Made by a program: the position numbers and the translations under genes | The notes under the pieces: model-generated | The model's database searches: none | What the model saw: the letters and a program-made list of their open reading frames with translations, nothing else | Told to the model about the DNA's origin: nothing | Shown here: positions 47,401-57,344 of the stretch, piece after piece | Layout: the number at the start of each line of letters is the position of its first letter | How positions within the stretch are numbered: the first letter of the stretch is position 1 | From: Phytoseiulus persimilis | Lineage: Eukaryota > Arthropoda > Arachnida > Mesostigmata > Phytoseiidae | Reading direction: 5' to 3' | Assembly: GCA_037576195.1 (NCBI GenBank) | Contig: CM075104.1 | Location: 1,060,775 to 1,124,774, forward strand | DNA length: 64,000 nt

Positions 47401-48598
47401 TGTGGACTCAGAAAGATTCCGAGACTCCGGCAGGGTCGCTCGCCCAGAGTTTCTCTAACACCTAACCTAACCTGACCTAATCCAAGACGATGATTCAACT
47501 CAGATTTGTATTGACCTCCCGGGTTGAGTTGTTCTCTTGTCCATAGGAGACTACAACTTGTGACTATTGTACCCCCACTATGACTGACTCCCAAGTGTGG
47601 ACTCAGAAAGATTCCGAGACTCTGGCAGGGTGGCTCGCCCAGAGTTTTTCTAACACCTAACCTAAATCGCCGTACTCCAAGAGGATGATTCAACTCAGAT
47701 TTGTATTGACCTCCCGGGTTGAGTTGTTCTCTTGTCCATAGGAGACTACAACTTGTGACTATAGGACCCCCACTATGACTGACTCCCAAGTGTGGAATCA
47801 GAAAGATTCCGAGACTCAGGGTCGCTCGCCCAGAGTTTTTCTAACACCTAACCTATGCCGACCCACTCTAAGACGATGATTCAACTCGGATTTGTATAGC
47901 TCTCTCGGGTCGAGTTGTTCTCTTGTCTATTGGAGACTACGACTCGTTAGTATTGGACCCCCACTATGACTGACTTCCAAGTGTGGACTCAGAAAGATTC
48001 CGAGACTCCGGCAGGGTCGCTCGCCAAGAGTTTGTATTGCACTCTCTGGTCGAGTTGGTCTCCTGTCTATTGGAGACTACGACTTGTGACTATTGGACCT
48101 ACACTATGACTGACTCCAAAGTGTGGACTCAGAAAGATCCCGAGACTCTGGCTGGGTCGCTCGCCCAGAGTTTTTCTAGCAACCAACCTAAATCGCCCTT
48201 CCCCAAGAGGATGATTCAACTCAGTTTTGTATTGACCTCCCGAGTTGAGTTGTTCTCTTGTCCATGGGAGACTACAACTTGTGACTATTGGACCTGCACT
48301 ATGACTGACTCCAAAGTGTGCACTATGACTGACTCCAAAGTGTGGAGTCAGAAAGATTCTGAGACTCTGGCAGGGTCGCTCGCCCAGAGTTTCTCTAACA
48401 CCCAACCTAAATCGACCTACTCCAAGAGGATGATTCAACTCAGATTTGTATTGACCTCCCGGGTTGAGTTGTTCTCTTGTCCATAGGAGACTACAACTTG
48501 TGACTATTGGACCTGCACTATGACTGACTTCCAAGTGTGGACTCAGAAAGATTCCGAGACTCTGGCAGGGTGGCTCGCCCTGAGTTTTTCAAACACCT
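38407..48598 (+). repeat. Satellite array, forward orientation, with ~3.5-kb tandem duplication
   Basis: The array turns from inverted to forward where ...AATCTTTCTG meets CCTACTCCGAGACG. A block starting exactly there (38407 to about 42020) recurs head-to-tail from 42047 to about 45465. The offset is 3640 at first and 3445-3446 after one monomer is missing in the second copy (about 39371-39565). From about 41.1 kb many monomers carry a 24-bp internal tandem duplication (ACTATGACTGACTCCAAAG repeated), and some carry the ~103-bp extra segment. Another block, about 47755-48525, recurs at 49655-50425 (offset 1900). Partial monomers and deletion junctions lie near 47310-47355 and 48020-48030. No gene seen. 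Confidence 0.96.
48586..48598. repeat. Target-site duplication of LINE tail (left copy)
   Basis: TTTTCAAACACCT (13 bp) precedes the poly(T) tract and recurs at 49167-49179 after the element. It is a variant of the satellite string TTTTCTAACACCT. The last T may belong to the tail. Confidence 0.85.
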
Positions 48599-49166
48599 TT
48601 TTTTTTTTTTTTTTTCTCCTCAATCATCTGGAGTTGGAGGAAATCCCTTCGGACCCCGGGGATAGAACCCATTGTTCCATCGACCCGGGAGTGTGGTGTC
48701 ACCACTAAAACCTCCCTTCTCCACGCCGGTAACCGCTGGGCACTCGAGGAAAGCGAAGCTCCCACGTTCAATATTACTTCCGTGCGGTTATCGGGAGCTC
48801 ATTTCCGATTAGCAAATGTCTGACTTCTTTCTTGCTACTTCTCTCCTTATGCTGTAAACGGCGCTAAGCCTGTCGGCGTCGTGTCAAGTCCCAGTCGCTG
48901 CAATCTCAACTTGATGAGATGGTCTTTCTTTCTGAGGATGCATTCCAACTTCCTTGAGATTCTGTTCCAAGCACTTTCCGATGTCAGCATTTCGCGTACG
49001 AGCGCTGGGACCGACGTTGGTCCGAGGCTCCTCCTACTCGACTCAAGCGCTCTGCATGAAAATACAGTATGCTCGACGTCATCTTCTCCGCCCGAGCTGC
49101 AGAGGATGCAGATTGGGCTAGGGGCCTTCTTTATGAATGCTAGGTACGTCTGGAAATTACCGTGGC
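48599..49166 (-). mobile_element. 5'-truncated non-LTR retrotransposon (R1/I/Jockey-like), 3' end only
   Basis: About 568 bp inserted into one satellite monomer. It has a 17-18 nt poly(T) at its left end (a poly(A) tail on the minus strand), a 13-bp target-site duplication, and an open C-terminal LINE protein tail on the minus strand. The 3' untranslated part (about 48616-48846) includes a GACCCGGGAGTGTGG stretch and no other gene. The short length fits 5' truncation during target-primed reverse transcription. Confidence 0.88.
48847..49166 (-). pseudogene. C-terminal fragment of LINE ORF2 (reverse transcriptase protein)
   Basis: The minus-strand frame gives a ~107-aa tail. It contains a Cx2Cx8Hx4C zinc module (CILC...H..FSC) followed by a 'GP-V-x-LV-EML-S-E-WN-I' stretch. 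That is the C-terminal pattern of R1, I and Jockey-group LINE proteins after the RT domain. The 5' end is cut at the insertion edge; the first few apparent codons overlap the target duplication. It cannot be active alone. Confidence 0.82.
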
Positions 49167-52100
49167 TTTTCAAACACCTAACCTATGCCGACCCACTCTA
49201 AGATGATGATTCAACTTGGATTTGTATTGCTCTCTCGGGTTGAGTTGTTCTCTTGTCTATTGGAGACCACGACTATTGGACCCCAACTATGACTGACTTC
49301 CAAGTGTGGACTCAGAAAGATTCCGAGACTCCGGCAGGGTCGCTCGCCCAGAGTTTCTCTAACACCTAACCTGACCTGACCTAATCCAAGACGATGATTC
49401 AACTCGGATTTGTATTGCTCTCTCGGGTTGAGTTGTTATCTTGTCTATTGGAGACTACGACTTGTGACTATAGGACCCCCACTATGACTGACTCCCAAGT
49501 GTGGAATCAGAAAGATTCCGAGACTCAGGGTCGCTCGCCCAGAGTTTTTCTAACACCTAACCTATGCCGACCTAATCCAAGACGATGATTCAACTCGGAT
49601 TTGTATTGCTCTCTCGGGTTGAGTTGTTATCTTGTCTATTGGAGACTACGACTTGTGACTCTAGGACCCCCACTATGACTGTCTCCCAAGTGTGGAATCA
49701 GAAAGATTCCGAGACTCAGGGTCGCTCGCCCAGAGTTTTTCTAACACCTAACCTATGCCGACCCACTCTAAGACGATGATTCAACTCGGATTTGTATAGC
49801 TCTCTCGGGTCGAGTTGTTCTCTTGTCTATTGGAGACTACGACTCGTTAGTATTGGACCCCCACTATGACTGACTTCCAAGTGTGGACTCAGAAAGATTC
49901 CGAGACTCTGGCAGGGTCGCTCGCCCAGAGTTTGTATTGCACTCTCTGGTCGAGTTGTTCTCCTGTCTATTGGAGACTACGACTTGTGACTATTGGACCT
50001 ACACTATGACTGACTCCAAAGTGTGGACTCAGAAAGATTCCGAGACTCTGGCAGGGTCGCTCGCCCAGAGTTTTTCTGGCAACCAACCTAAATCGCCTTT
50101 CCCCAAGAGGATGATTCAACTCAGTTTTGGATTGACCTCCCGAGTTGAGTTGTTCTCTTGTCCATGGGAGACTACAACTTGTGACTATTGGACCTGCACT
50201 ATGACTGACTCCAAAGTGTGCACTATGACTGACTCCAAAGTGTGGAGTCAGAAAGATTCTGAGACTCTGGCAGGGTCGCTCGCCCAGAGTTTCTCTAACA
50301 CCCAACCTAAATCGACCTACTCCAAGAGGATGATTCAACTCAGATTTGTATTGACCTCCCGGGTTGAGTTGTTCTCTTGTCCATAGGAGACTACAGCTTG
50401 TGACTATTGGACCTGCACTATGACTGACTCCAAAGTGTGGAGTCAGAAAGATTCTGAGACTCTGGCAGGGTCGCTCGCCCAGAGTTTCTCTAACACCTGA
50501 CCTGAATCGACCTGCTCCAAGAGGATGATTCAACTCGGATTCATATTGCTCTCTTGGATTGAGTTGTTCTTTTGTCCTCTGGAGCCACGACTATTGGACC
50601 CCAACTATGACTGACTTCCAAGTGTGGACTTGGGAAGCTTCTGAGACTCTGGGACAGTCGCTCGGCCAGAGATTTTTCAACACCTGGCCTATGCCGACCT
50701 ACTCTTAGACGATGATCCGGATTTTCATTGCTCTCTCGGGTTGAGTTGTTGTCTTGTCCATAGGAGACTACAAATTGTGACTATTGGACCTACACTATGA
50801 CTGATTCCCAAGTGTGAACTTGGGAAGAATCCCGACCGCAGCCTTACGGCTCGACTCCGAGTCGACTTGCTATCGATGTGTTAGCTTGATTCCCGATGTT
50901 CAGTCTTTCCGGGGTCGGGCTCGGAGAGATTCCGAGACTCTGGCAGGGTGGCTCGCCCAGAGTTTTTCTAACACCTAACCTAAATCGACCTGCTCCAAGA
51001 GGATGATTCAACTCAGATTCATATTGCTCTCTCGGATTGAGTTGTTCTCTTGTCCATTGGAGACTACGACTTGTGACTATTGTACCCCCACTATGACTGA
51101 CTCCCAAGTGTGGACTCAGAATGATTCCGAGACTCTGGCAGGGTGGCTCGCCCAGAGTTTTTCTTACACCTGACCCATGCAGACCTGCTCTAAGACGACG
51201 ATTAAACTCGGATTTGTAATGCTCTCTCGGGTCGAGTTGTTCTCTTGTCCACAGGAGACTACAACTTGTGACTATTGGACCTACACTATGACTGACTCCA
51301 AAGTGCGGAATCAGAAAGATTCCGAGACTCTGGCAGGGTCGCTCGCCCAGAGTTTTTCTAACACCCAACCTAAATCGACCTACTCAAAGAGGATGATTCA
51401 ACTCAGATTTCTATTGACCTCCCGGGTTGAGTTGTTCTCTTGTCCATAGGAGACTACGAATTGTGACTATTGGACCCCCACTATGACTGACTCCCGAGTG
51501 TGGACTCAGAAAGATTCTGAGACTCTGGGAGAGCCGCTCGGCCAGAGATTTTCTAACACCTGACCTATGCCGACCTACTCTTAGACGATGATTCGGATTT
51601 TCATTGCTCTCTCGGGTTGAGTTGTTGTCTTGTCCATAGGAGACTACAAATTGTGACTATTGGACCTACACTATGACTGATTCCCAAGTGTGAACTTGGA
51701 AAGAATCCCGACCGCAGCCTTACGGCTCGACTCCGAGTCGACTTGCTATCGATGTGTTAGCTTGATTCCCGATGTTCAGTCTTTCCGAGGTCGGGCTCGG
51801 AGAGATTCCGAGACTCTGGCAGGGTGGCTCGCCCAGAGTTTTTCTAACACCTAACCTAACCTGACCTAATCCAAGACGATGATTCAACTCGGATTTGTAT
51901 TGCTCTCTCGGGATGAGTTGTTCTCTTGTCCATTGGAGACTACGACTTGTGAGTATTGGACCCCAACTATGACTGACTTCCAAGTGTGGACTCAGAAAGA
52001 TTCCGAGACTCAGGGTCGCTCGCCCAGAGTTCTTCTAACACCTAACCTAACCTCACCTACTCCAAGACGATGATTCAACTCGGAACTGTATTGCTCTCTC

Positions 52101-52563
52101 GAGTTGAGTTGTTCTCTTGTCCATAGGAGACTACAACTTGTGACTATTGGACCCCCACTTCGACTGACTCCCAAGTGTGGACTCAGAAATATTCCGAGAC
52201 TCTGGCAGGGTCGCTCGCCCAGAGTTTCTCTAACATCTAGCCTAACCTGACCTACTCCAAGACGATGATTCAACTCGGAACTGTATTGCTCTCTCGAGTT
52301 GAGTTGTTCTCTTGCCTATTGGAGACTACGATTCGTGACTACTGGACCCCCACTATGACTGACTCCAAAGTGTGGACTCAGAGAGATTCCGAGACTCTGG
52401 CAGGGTGGCTCGCCCAGAGTTTTTCTAACACCTAACCTATGCCGACCCACTCTAAGACGATGATTCAACTCGGATTTGTATTGCTCTCTCGGGTCGAGTT
52501 GTTCTCTCGTCTATTGGAGACTACGACTTGTGACTATTGGACCCCCACTATGACTGACTCCCA
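49167..52563 (+). repeat. Satellite array, forward orientation, between LINE and Copia fragment
   Basis: Continues the forward array and begins with the right copy of the 13-bp LINE duplication (49167-49179). Includes the second copy of the 1900-bp-offset block (49655-50425), monomers with the 24-bp duplication, and long monomers at about 50819-50926 and 51697-51804. It breaks off at GACTGACTCCCAG, where Copia sequence (TTCGAGTACACGG) begins. No gene seen. Confidence 0.95.
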
Positions 52564-54870
52564 GTTCGAGTACACGGTAACTGAGACCGTCTTCGTCGAT
52601 GCCAACGACTGCTCCTGCGATGGCTCTCTGATCCAGCTTGGTTTTGTCAGGCTTGATATTGTAGAACCAACAGCGGGTTCCGAACCTCAGAACTCTACCC
52701 AGATAGGGCTTGTGACCAGTGATGATTTCGAATGGGGTCTTGCCAGGAGGGTCGAGGAATTTCGTGACATTCAGGCAGAAAGTTGAAAATGAAATTGCTT
52801 CCCCCCAAACCCCCTTCTTTAACTGGCTGTCGATAATCATGGGTCTTGCGAGGTTCAATAGTGTACGATTCAGGCGTTCACTAATCGAGTTGAGCTGCGG
52901 TGTGTATGGGGGGGAGTAGGAGTAGTCACATCCTGTTGAGGTAAGGAGTGACTGCAATCTCCTGTTGACAAACTCACTCCCGCCGTCCGAGTGGAAATGA
53001 TACACTTGTTGTCCGGTTCTGAGCCTGAACCATTTGAGGAAGTCCTTTACTCGATCGTAGACTTCCACTTTGTTCCGGAGGAAATACGTTTTACGGAAGC
53101 GGCTATAGTCGTCAGTCAATGTGAGGAATGCTTGATGTCCTCCGTAAGACATGGTGCTCACAAAACAGACATCACTGCTGATGTATCCGATCCGAGGGGC
53201 GCGGGAGCTCATCGGCTTTGATCGATAGCTCGCTCTATGCATTTTTCCTTTTACACAGCTCTCGCAGCTGGTAAAATCCTTGAGCACCTCATAGCCTTGT
53301 CTCTCCAACATTGACTGAAGCCATCCTACGTTTATGTGGGCGAATGTTCGGTGCACTTTTGTTAGGCTGATCTTTTTCTTCTTCTCTTCTTTGCCCTCAG
53401 CTTCGAATCCTTCGGCCGTTTCAGTGGAGTACAGAAGGTAGAGACCATTTTTACGAATCGCTCGTATGGTCATCTTCCTTTTTGTCATGAGCATAGAATC
53501 CCGACAGATCCGCATATCGAAGCTATCATCAGTGAGTTTCGAGACTGACAAGAGATTCCGACGGAGTCGTGGAACATACAGTACATCCTTCAGAAGAACA
53601 GTTTTGGGCTGTCCATTCTGCACGAAAGTCACACAGGCAGTCCCGGACCCAGGAGCGCTCAGAGTCCTAGACCCCCCAAGTCTGACCTGTCGTGCCTGAG
53701 GATATGGTACGTAGTTTATCAAATGATCTTTGGAGTTGATCATATGAAAATTCGTTCCACTATCCACGATGAACTCATTGTCTGGAGTCACACTGTTTGT
53801 CTCTGCTTGCTCTAACTCACAATTGTAGAACTCGATGGCGCGGACTTCGCTGTGGTTGGCGGTTGCGGGTTGTTGATTTTGCCGGTTTCCAGGTCGCCTT
53901 CCGGGGCGCCTCTGGTGATTCTGATGTTGTTGCTGAGGACGATGATGGTGCTGTCGTTGATTTCGGCCAGAGTGCCCACCCTGCACTGGGACGCGACACT
54001 GGGCCATGAGATGTCCAGTCCGCCCGCACTTGTAGCAGGTTCTCTCTGTTGTTCGAGTGACGGTGTGGTTAACACTTGTTCTGTTGAAGGTCTTCTGACG
54101 ATGCTGTTTGTTACGGGATGTACGGAGTCTCGAGAACAAGGCCGTAACCTCGTTAGCATCGAAACGTCCTGTTCTGATCGCCTCAAGTTCGATAGCTGCC
54201 ATCAGATGTGTCAGAGATTGAGACGCATCCTCCCTCGCGTTGAAACCCTGCTTGAAGGCCTCCCAGGATGAGGGAAGACTATCGAGAAGAACCGTTATCT
54301 TCAAATCATCAGGAAGTTGGACGCCAAGAGACGCAACATGAGCCGCTATCTGCTTGAATCGGAAGAGGTTGTCCCCCGCTGTCTTGTTCGCCTGGTACAC
54401 GAAGTTGTGGAACTTGGTGAGAGCCAACCGTTTCAGAGCACCATTTGTAAGGGTGAACTTGCCGGTTATCTCACGCCACATTTCTGGGGCTTCCACGGTG
54501 TCGGATCTTCCGGAGAACAGAGAAACAGCGAGGGCAGTTTGGAGCGATGCAAAGAGAGTGCATCGGGCGGCACGGTTCCCAGCGTCGAACTTCTGCCTCT
54601 GGATTTTGGATTGTTTGTCGTTCTTCGTTTTAGGAGGCGGTGCCAGATTTCCCAGAGCAACATCGAGCGCATATGGATCTGCATCCAATGCGGCAGAAAT
54701 CAGTGTTTTCCAAGCCGTGTAATTTGAGCCGTCCAGCTCCAACTGCACCAGTTCACGGGGACGATGCCTTGGAGTCATGTTGAGACCGTCTTCATCATCT
54801 GTCCCATCGTCCTTGCCTTGTTCCAGCTGTTCGCCTACTCGTCTAGCTGATTGCTCGGGCATGTCGTCGC
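52564..54870 (-). mobile_element. Internal fragment of a Copia element (gag to integrase)
   Basis: Nearly identical to 59355-61661 of the longer Copia copy (constant offset 6791). It is cut at both ends: on the right at CGCCTATA, near the start of gag, and on the left within the integrase C-terminus, where satellite takes over. No LTR, RT or RNase H. The left breakpoint shares a few bases (CCAGT / CCAAGT) between satellite and Copia, suggesting end-joining rather than integration. Confidence 0.93.
52564..54870 (-). pseudogene. Copia Gag-protease-integrase, truncated
   Basis: About 769 codons stay open on the minus strand. The apparent frame runs from 54952 into satellite at 52511, but the parts outside 52564-54870 are not Copia. 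It keeps motifs lost in the longer copy: protease D-S-G and the full HHCC zinc module (ESC rather than ESF in CxxC). The CCHC knuckle (CYKC...H..QC) and the integrase D/D/E residues (SSDVCF, HSDGGSEF, SISERLN) are present. It differs from the longer copy by about a dozen amino acids. It lacks RT and RNase H, so it is not autonomous. Confidence 0.9.
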
Positions 54871-55152
54871 CTATAAGTCCACAGCATGCAGTCCCTCTGG
54901 GACGGCGTCCAAGTGCGTCCGCGCTTGAGACATGAACCATCTCAGAAACCATTTGTTTTCAATCTCAGGAGTTTGTTTATGCTTTTCGAGAGTTATCGAT
55001 ACTCCGATCAGCTTCTCAGAATAATCCAACGACCACGAATGCATATTTTCTATCCGTGTCGGATTAAACAACAACTCTCACAACACTCCAAGTAGTGTTG
55101 ACAGAGGGGACCCCTTTCTCATCGAGTTCAGAGGTATACAAGACCTGACTCG
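54871..55152. other. Unique spacer between Copia fragment and plus-strand membrane ORF
   Basis: About 280 bp matching neither satellite nor Copia. It includes a perfect 7-bp inverted repeat CAACACT/AGTGTTG (55081-55087 and 55094-55100, 6-nt loop). No clear TATA box, LTR edge or coding frame. It would hold the promoter or leader of the ORF at 55153 if that ORF is a gene. Confidence 0.5.
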
Positions 55153-56763
55153 ATGTGGATTTCCACATTACACAATATACTTGCGATGAACTCGATGTCT
55201 CAATTCAAGTCGCTGGCCAGCCGAGTGGCCGGGGGCATCCTCTTTCTGCTGAGTTTAGCTCTCAGTCTTTATTTCGTTTGGGGAGTCTTTGTGTCGTATG
55301 TGCTCCCTTCCGTGAGACATCCGGACTTTTCATCAGTGGATGAAGAGAGTGCTTTTTACCAAACACTTTGCCCAGAGGATCATCAAAGTGCGTGTTGCTC
55401 ATCTGAGTCTTTCTCGTTGTCTACATCTCGCTCGATGGACAGTTCTTCAATTTCCCTTGAGCCATCGACCACGTGGCTTGAGGTATCTTCCGCTCTTTTT
55501 CTGCTGCATGTGATTCCGGTCCCTTCAGAACTCACATCATCTAGCTCTGCATCGGAACCAGTCGTTCCTTCTGTGATCTCAACCATGATCTCGCCTACGC
55601 GTACTCTCAAAACTTCCGCAAGCTTGACGACTTTCACAACGGTGCAGAAGTCAGCCTACCAGAGGGATCTTCTCGGGGCTTCTCTCCGTCGTGAGATGGA
55701 TTCATCAAAGTCAAGACATCTTCTGTCTACTAGATCTCCGTTCCCTGAACCTGTTTATCGATCTAGCATTTTCAATGTTTCACCTTCGGGATTTGCTGAG
55801 CTTTCTTCTGAGCGCAGAGTGGTCACGCCTTCAGTTTTCCCAAGGCTTTCTCGTCGGAGTATCATAATGCCGACCTTGATTCAGCCAACACGAGTCCTTC
55901 AGACTCCAGCGTTGTTCCGGTCATCATCTCCATCATTGAGGGACAGAGTTCACTACTCTAAATCCTCCCTCAGAATGACCAGCTGGACAAGTCTGATTTC
56001 TCCATCATCCACCATCCATTTGTTATCAGCGTCTGTGCGTTCTTTTTCCGCCAGACCACTATCGGTTGTGACTATCGCAGAATCTCGGGCTGTCAATGAA
56101 CAGAAGAGCAAGTCTGGCCCAGAGGCCATGATTGAGACCTCGGATGATCTCGTCGTCCTCGAGGCAAACCCGGTGCGTATGAACGTGTCCACTAGAATCA
56201 CGACTACGACACGTCCGACTCAACTAACCACCCCGAGGCCGGTCGGAACCACAACATCGACCACCTCTCGCAAGCCGGTTGTCACAAACCTCACCACGGT
56301 TCGCTCAACGACAACCACTGGTCAGGCCAAGAAAGCTTCATCATCGACTACCTCAGAGGCTCCCGACGTTACAACATCAACAACCGTTGAAGACAAGTTG
56401 GAAACATCAACTACAGAAGGACCGTCATCAACCACCGATGAAACATCCAAGTCCTTTCTCTCCTCTTCCTCAACCGATCCGGCTGTCACTGATGTTGACA
56501 GTACAACACCGGGCGTTGTTATCACCGAGCCGCCACCAATGATTCTTTACACACCCGTCAATCGGTACCAGTGCACGATCATGAGTTACAATCGAATTTG
56601 TAAGTCGCTGATTAACAAGATCTGCATTTTCGTCCGGAGAACAACTCCGCTCAGGAACACAATGACAGTACGTCTATATGTTGGACATGAAGAATTTGCC
56701 ATTGATGATGAGCATGACAAGTTTGGCCAACAATGTAAAAATTTTGTCAAGTATTATTCATGA
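55153..56763 (+). CDS. Unknown single-pass membrane protein with mucin-like Ser/Thr-rich region, 536 aa
   Basis: Not recognised. First ATG of a 536-codon frame. A hydrophobic segment at about residues 25-51 is preceded by Lys/Arg, so it could be a type II signal anchor. Residues ~52-95 hold CPED and CC cysteines. About 95-480 is very rich in Ser and Thr with Pro, including Thr runs from ~350 and N-x-S/T sites (NVS, NLT), resembling a heavily O-glycosylated stalk. The last ~75 residues return to ordinary composition with four Cys (QC, IC, IC, QC) and a hydrophobic KSLINKICIFV patch. No zinc knuckle, protease or polymerase motif. It faces the Copia pol-overlapping ORF tail to tail, 74 bp apart. 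Candidates: an envelope/attachment-like gene carried by a retroelement, a captured viral glycoprotein, or an intronless piece of a host mucin-like gene. Confidence 0.6.
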   Translation: MWISTLHNILAMNSMSQFKSLASRVAGGILFLLSLALSLYFVWGVFVSYVLPSVRHPDFSSVDEESAFYQTLCPEDHQSACCSSESFSLSTSRSMDSSSISLEPSTTWLEVSSALFLLHVIPVPSELTSSSSASEPVVPSVISTMISPTRTLKTSASLTTFTTVQKSAYQRDLLGASLRREMDSSKSRHLLSTRSPFPEPVYRSSIFNVSPSGFAELSSERRVVTPSVFPRLSRRSIIMPTLIQPTRVLQTPALFRSSSPSLRDRVHYSKSSLRMTSWTSLISPSSTIHLLSASVRSFSARPLSVVTIAESRAVNEQKSKSGPEAMIETSDDLVVLEANPVRMNVSTRITTTTRPTQLTTPRPVGTTTSTTSRKPVVTNLTTVRSTTTTGQAKKASSSTTSEAPDVTTSTTVEDKLETSTTEGPSSTTDETSKSFLSSSSTDPAVTDVDSTTPGVVITEPPPMILYTPVNRYQCTIMSYNRICKSLINKICIFVRRTTPLRNTMTVRLYVGHEEFAIDDEHDKFGQQCKNFVKYYS

Positions 56764-56804
56764 GGAAGTGAGAGTGGTCTTATTTGGCTAGAAGTTGCCC
56801 TCCG

Positions 56805-56810
56805 TTTATT
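56805..56810 (-). terminator. Putative poly(A) signal for minus-strand transcript
   Basis: TTTATT on the plus strand reads AATAAA on the minus strand, 28 nt past the stop of the small membrane-protein frame. That fits mRNA 3'-end formation for the pol-overlapping ORF. Confidence 0.45.
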
Positions 56811-56837
56811 TGAGAGATCACCGTGAATGAGCGAATC

Positions 56838-57344
56838 CTAGATGTTTTGAGTGGTGGCGCCATAGGGCGAGCCGGTGTTCATGTTAGCCCCAGCAGCAGA
56901 AGGCTGATCTTCTCTGCTGAGACGCTGGTACTGCTGCCGACGCCATGTTTGAATGACGCATCGGGAACAGCTAGTACCGCCATAGATCACTACGATCGTT
57001 GTGAGGATTACCGCGTAAAGTAGGAGAAAGTTCGTCTTTGTTGATGGGTTTGGAACAGGATTTGGTGGATTCGGATGTGTATAGTTGTAATACGCTTCCC
57101 AGATGTCTTGGCCTCCAAACACCTGTCCGTCGGGAAACAAACATGCGACCGTTGGTGACGCTTTTTCTCTGCAGCCGTCCAACGTGAGGATGCAATCCAC
57201 TGGGAAGTGTTCCGGACTCAATTCTGAGATCATGCATGGTTGGTTGGACCGTATGCAGAGGGGCAAACAGCAGGAACTATACTCGAAGAAGCTGGTGACC
57301 GTTGCCACGAGCTGAAGCACCAAGATTGCTTTGAAACTCCACAT
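56838..57344 (-). CDS. Unknown small type I membrane protein overlapping the Copia pol 3' end
   Basis: Not recognised. I take the ATG at 57344 (168 aa) because a classic signal peptide follows at once (MWSF, K, then AILVLQLVATVTS); an in-frame ATG at 57380 would add 12 residues. The ectodomain of ~85 aa has seven Cys (SSCC, PLC, QPC, VDC, DGC, VAC) and an N-x-T site (NYT). After a Pro/Asn-rich stalk comes a transmembrane segment (NFLLLYAVILTTIVVIYGG), a CSRC motif that could be palmitoylated, and a basic then Ser/Gly-rich cytoplasmic tail. The first ~68 nt overlap the end of pol in another frame. The overlap and same strand suggest it belongs to, or was acquired by, the Copia element as an envelope-like third gene. 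A host origin is not excluded. Confidence 0.65.
   Translation of the reverse strand: MWSFKAILVLQLVATVTSFFEYSSCCLPLCIRSNQPCMISELSPEHFPVDCILTLDGCREKASPTVACLFPDGQVFGGQDIWEAYYNYTHPNPPNPVPNPSTKTNFLLLYAVILTTIVVIYGGTSCSRCVIQTWRRQQYQRLSREDQPSAAGANMNTGSPYGATTQNI

Noticed and set aside
52511-52563. C-terminal residues of the left Copia frame as integrase
   Set aside because: They are translated satellite (GVSHSGGPI pattern) fused by the breakpoint.
53797-54271. Plus-strand frames over Copia gag (repeated at 60588-61062)
   Set aside because: Antisense to an open, domain-bearing gag frame. Their recurrence only reflects duplication of the Copia sequence.
54872-54952. Extra N-terminal residues of the Copia fragment frame as real Gag
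   Set aside because: Sequence right of 54870 diverges abruptly from the long copy; the apparent start codon lies in unrelated DNA.
54871-55152. 3' LTR of the long Copia element
   Set aside because: No stretch matches the putative 5' LTR at 61851-62167, and neither TGTTGG-type nor CATCA-type edges are present.
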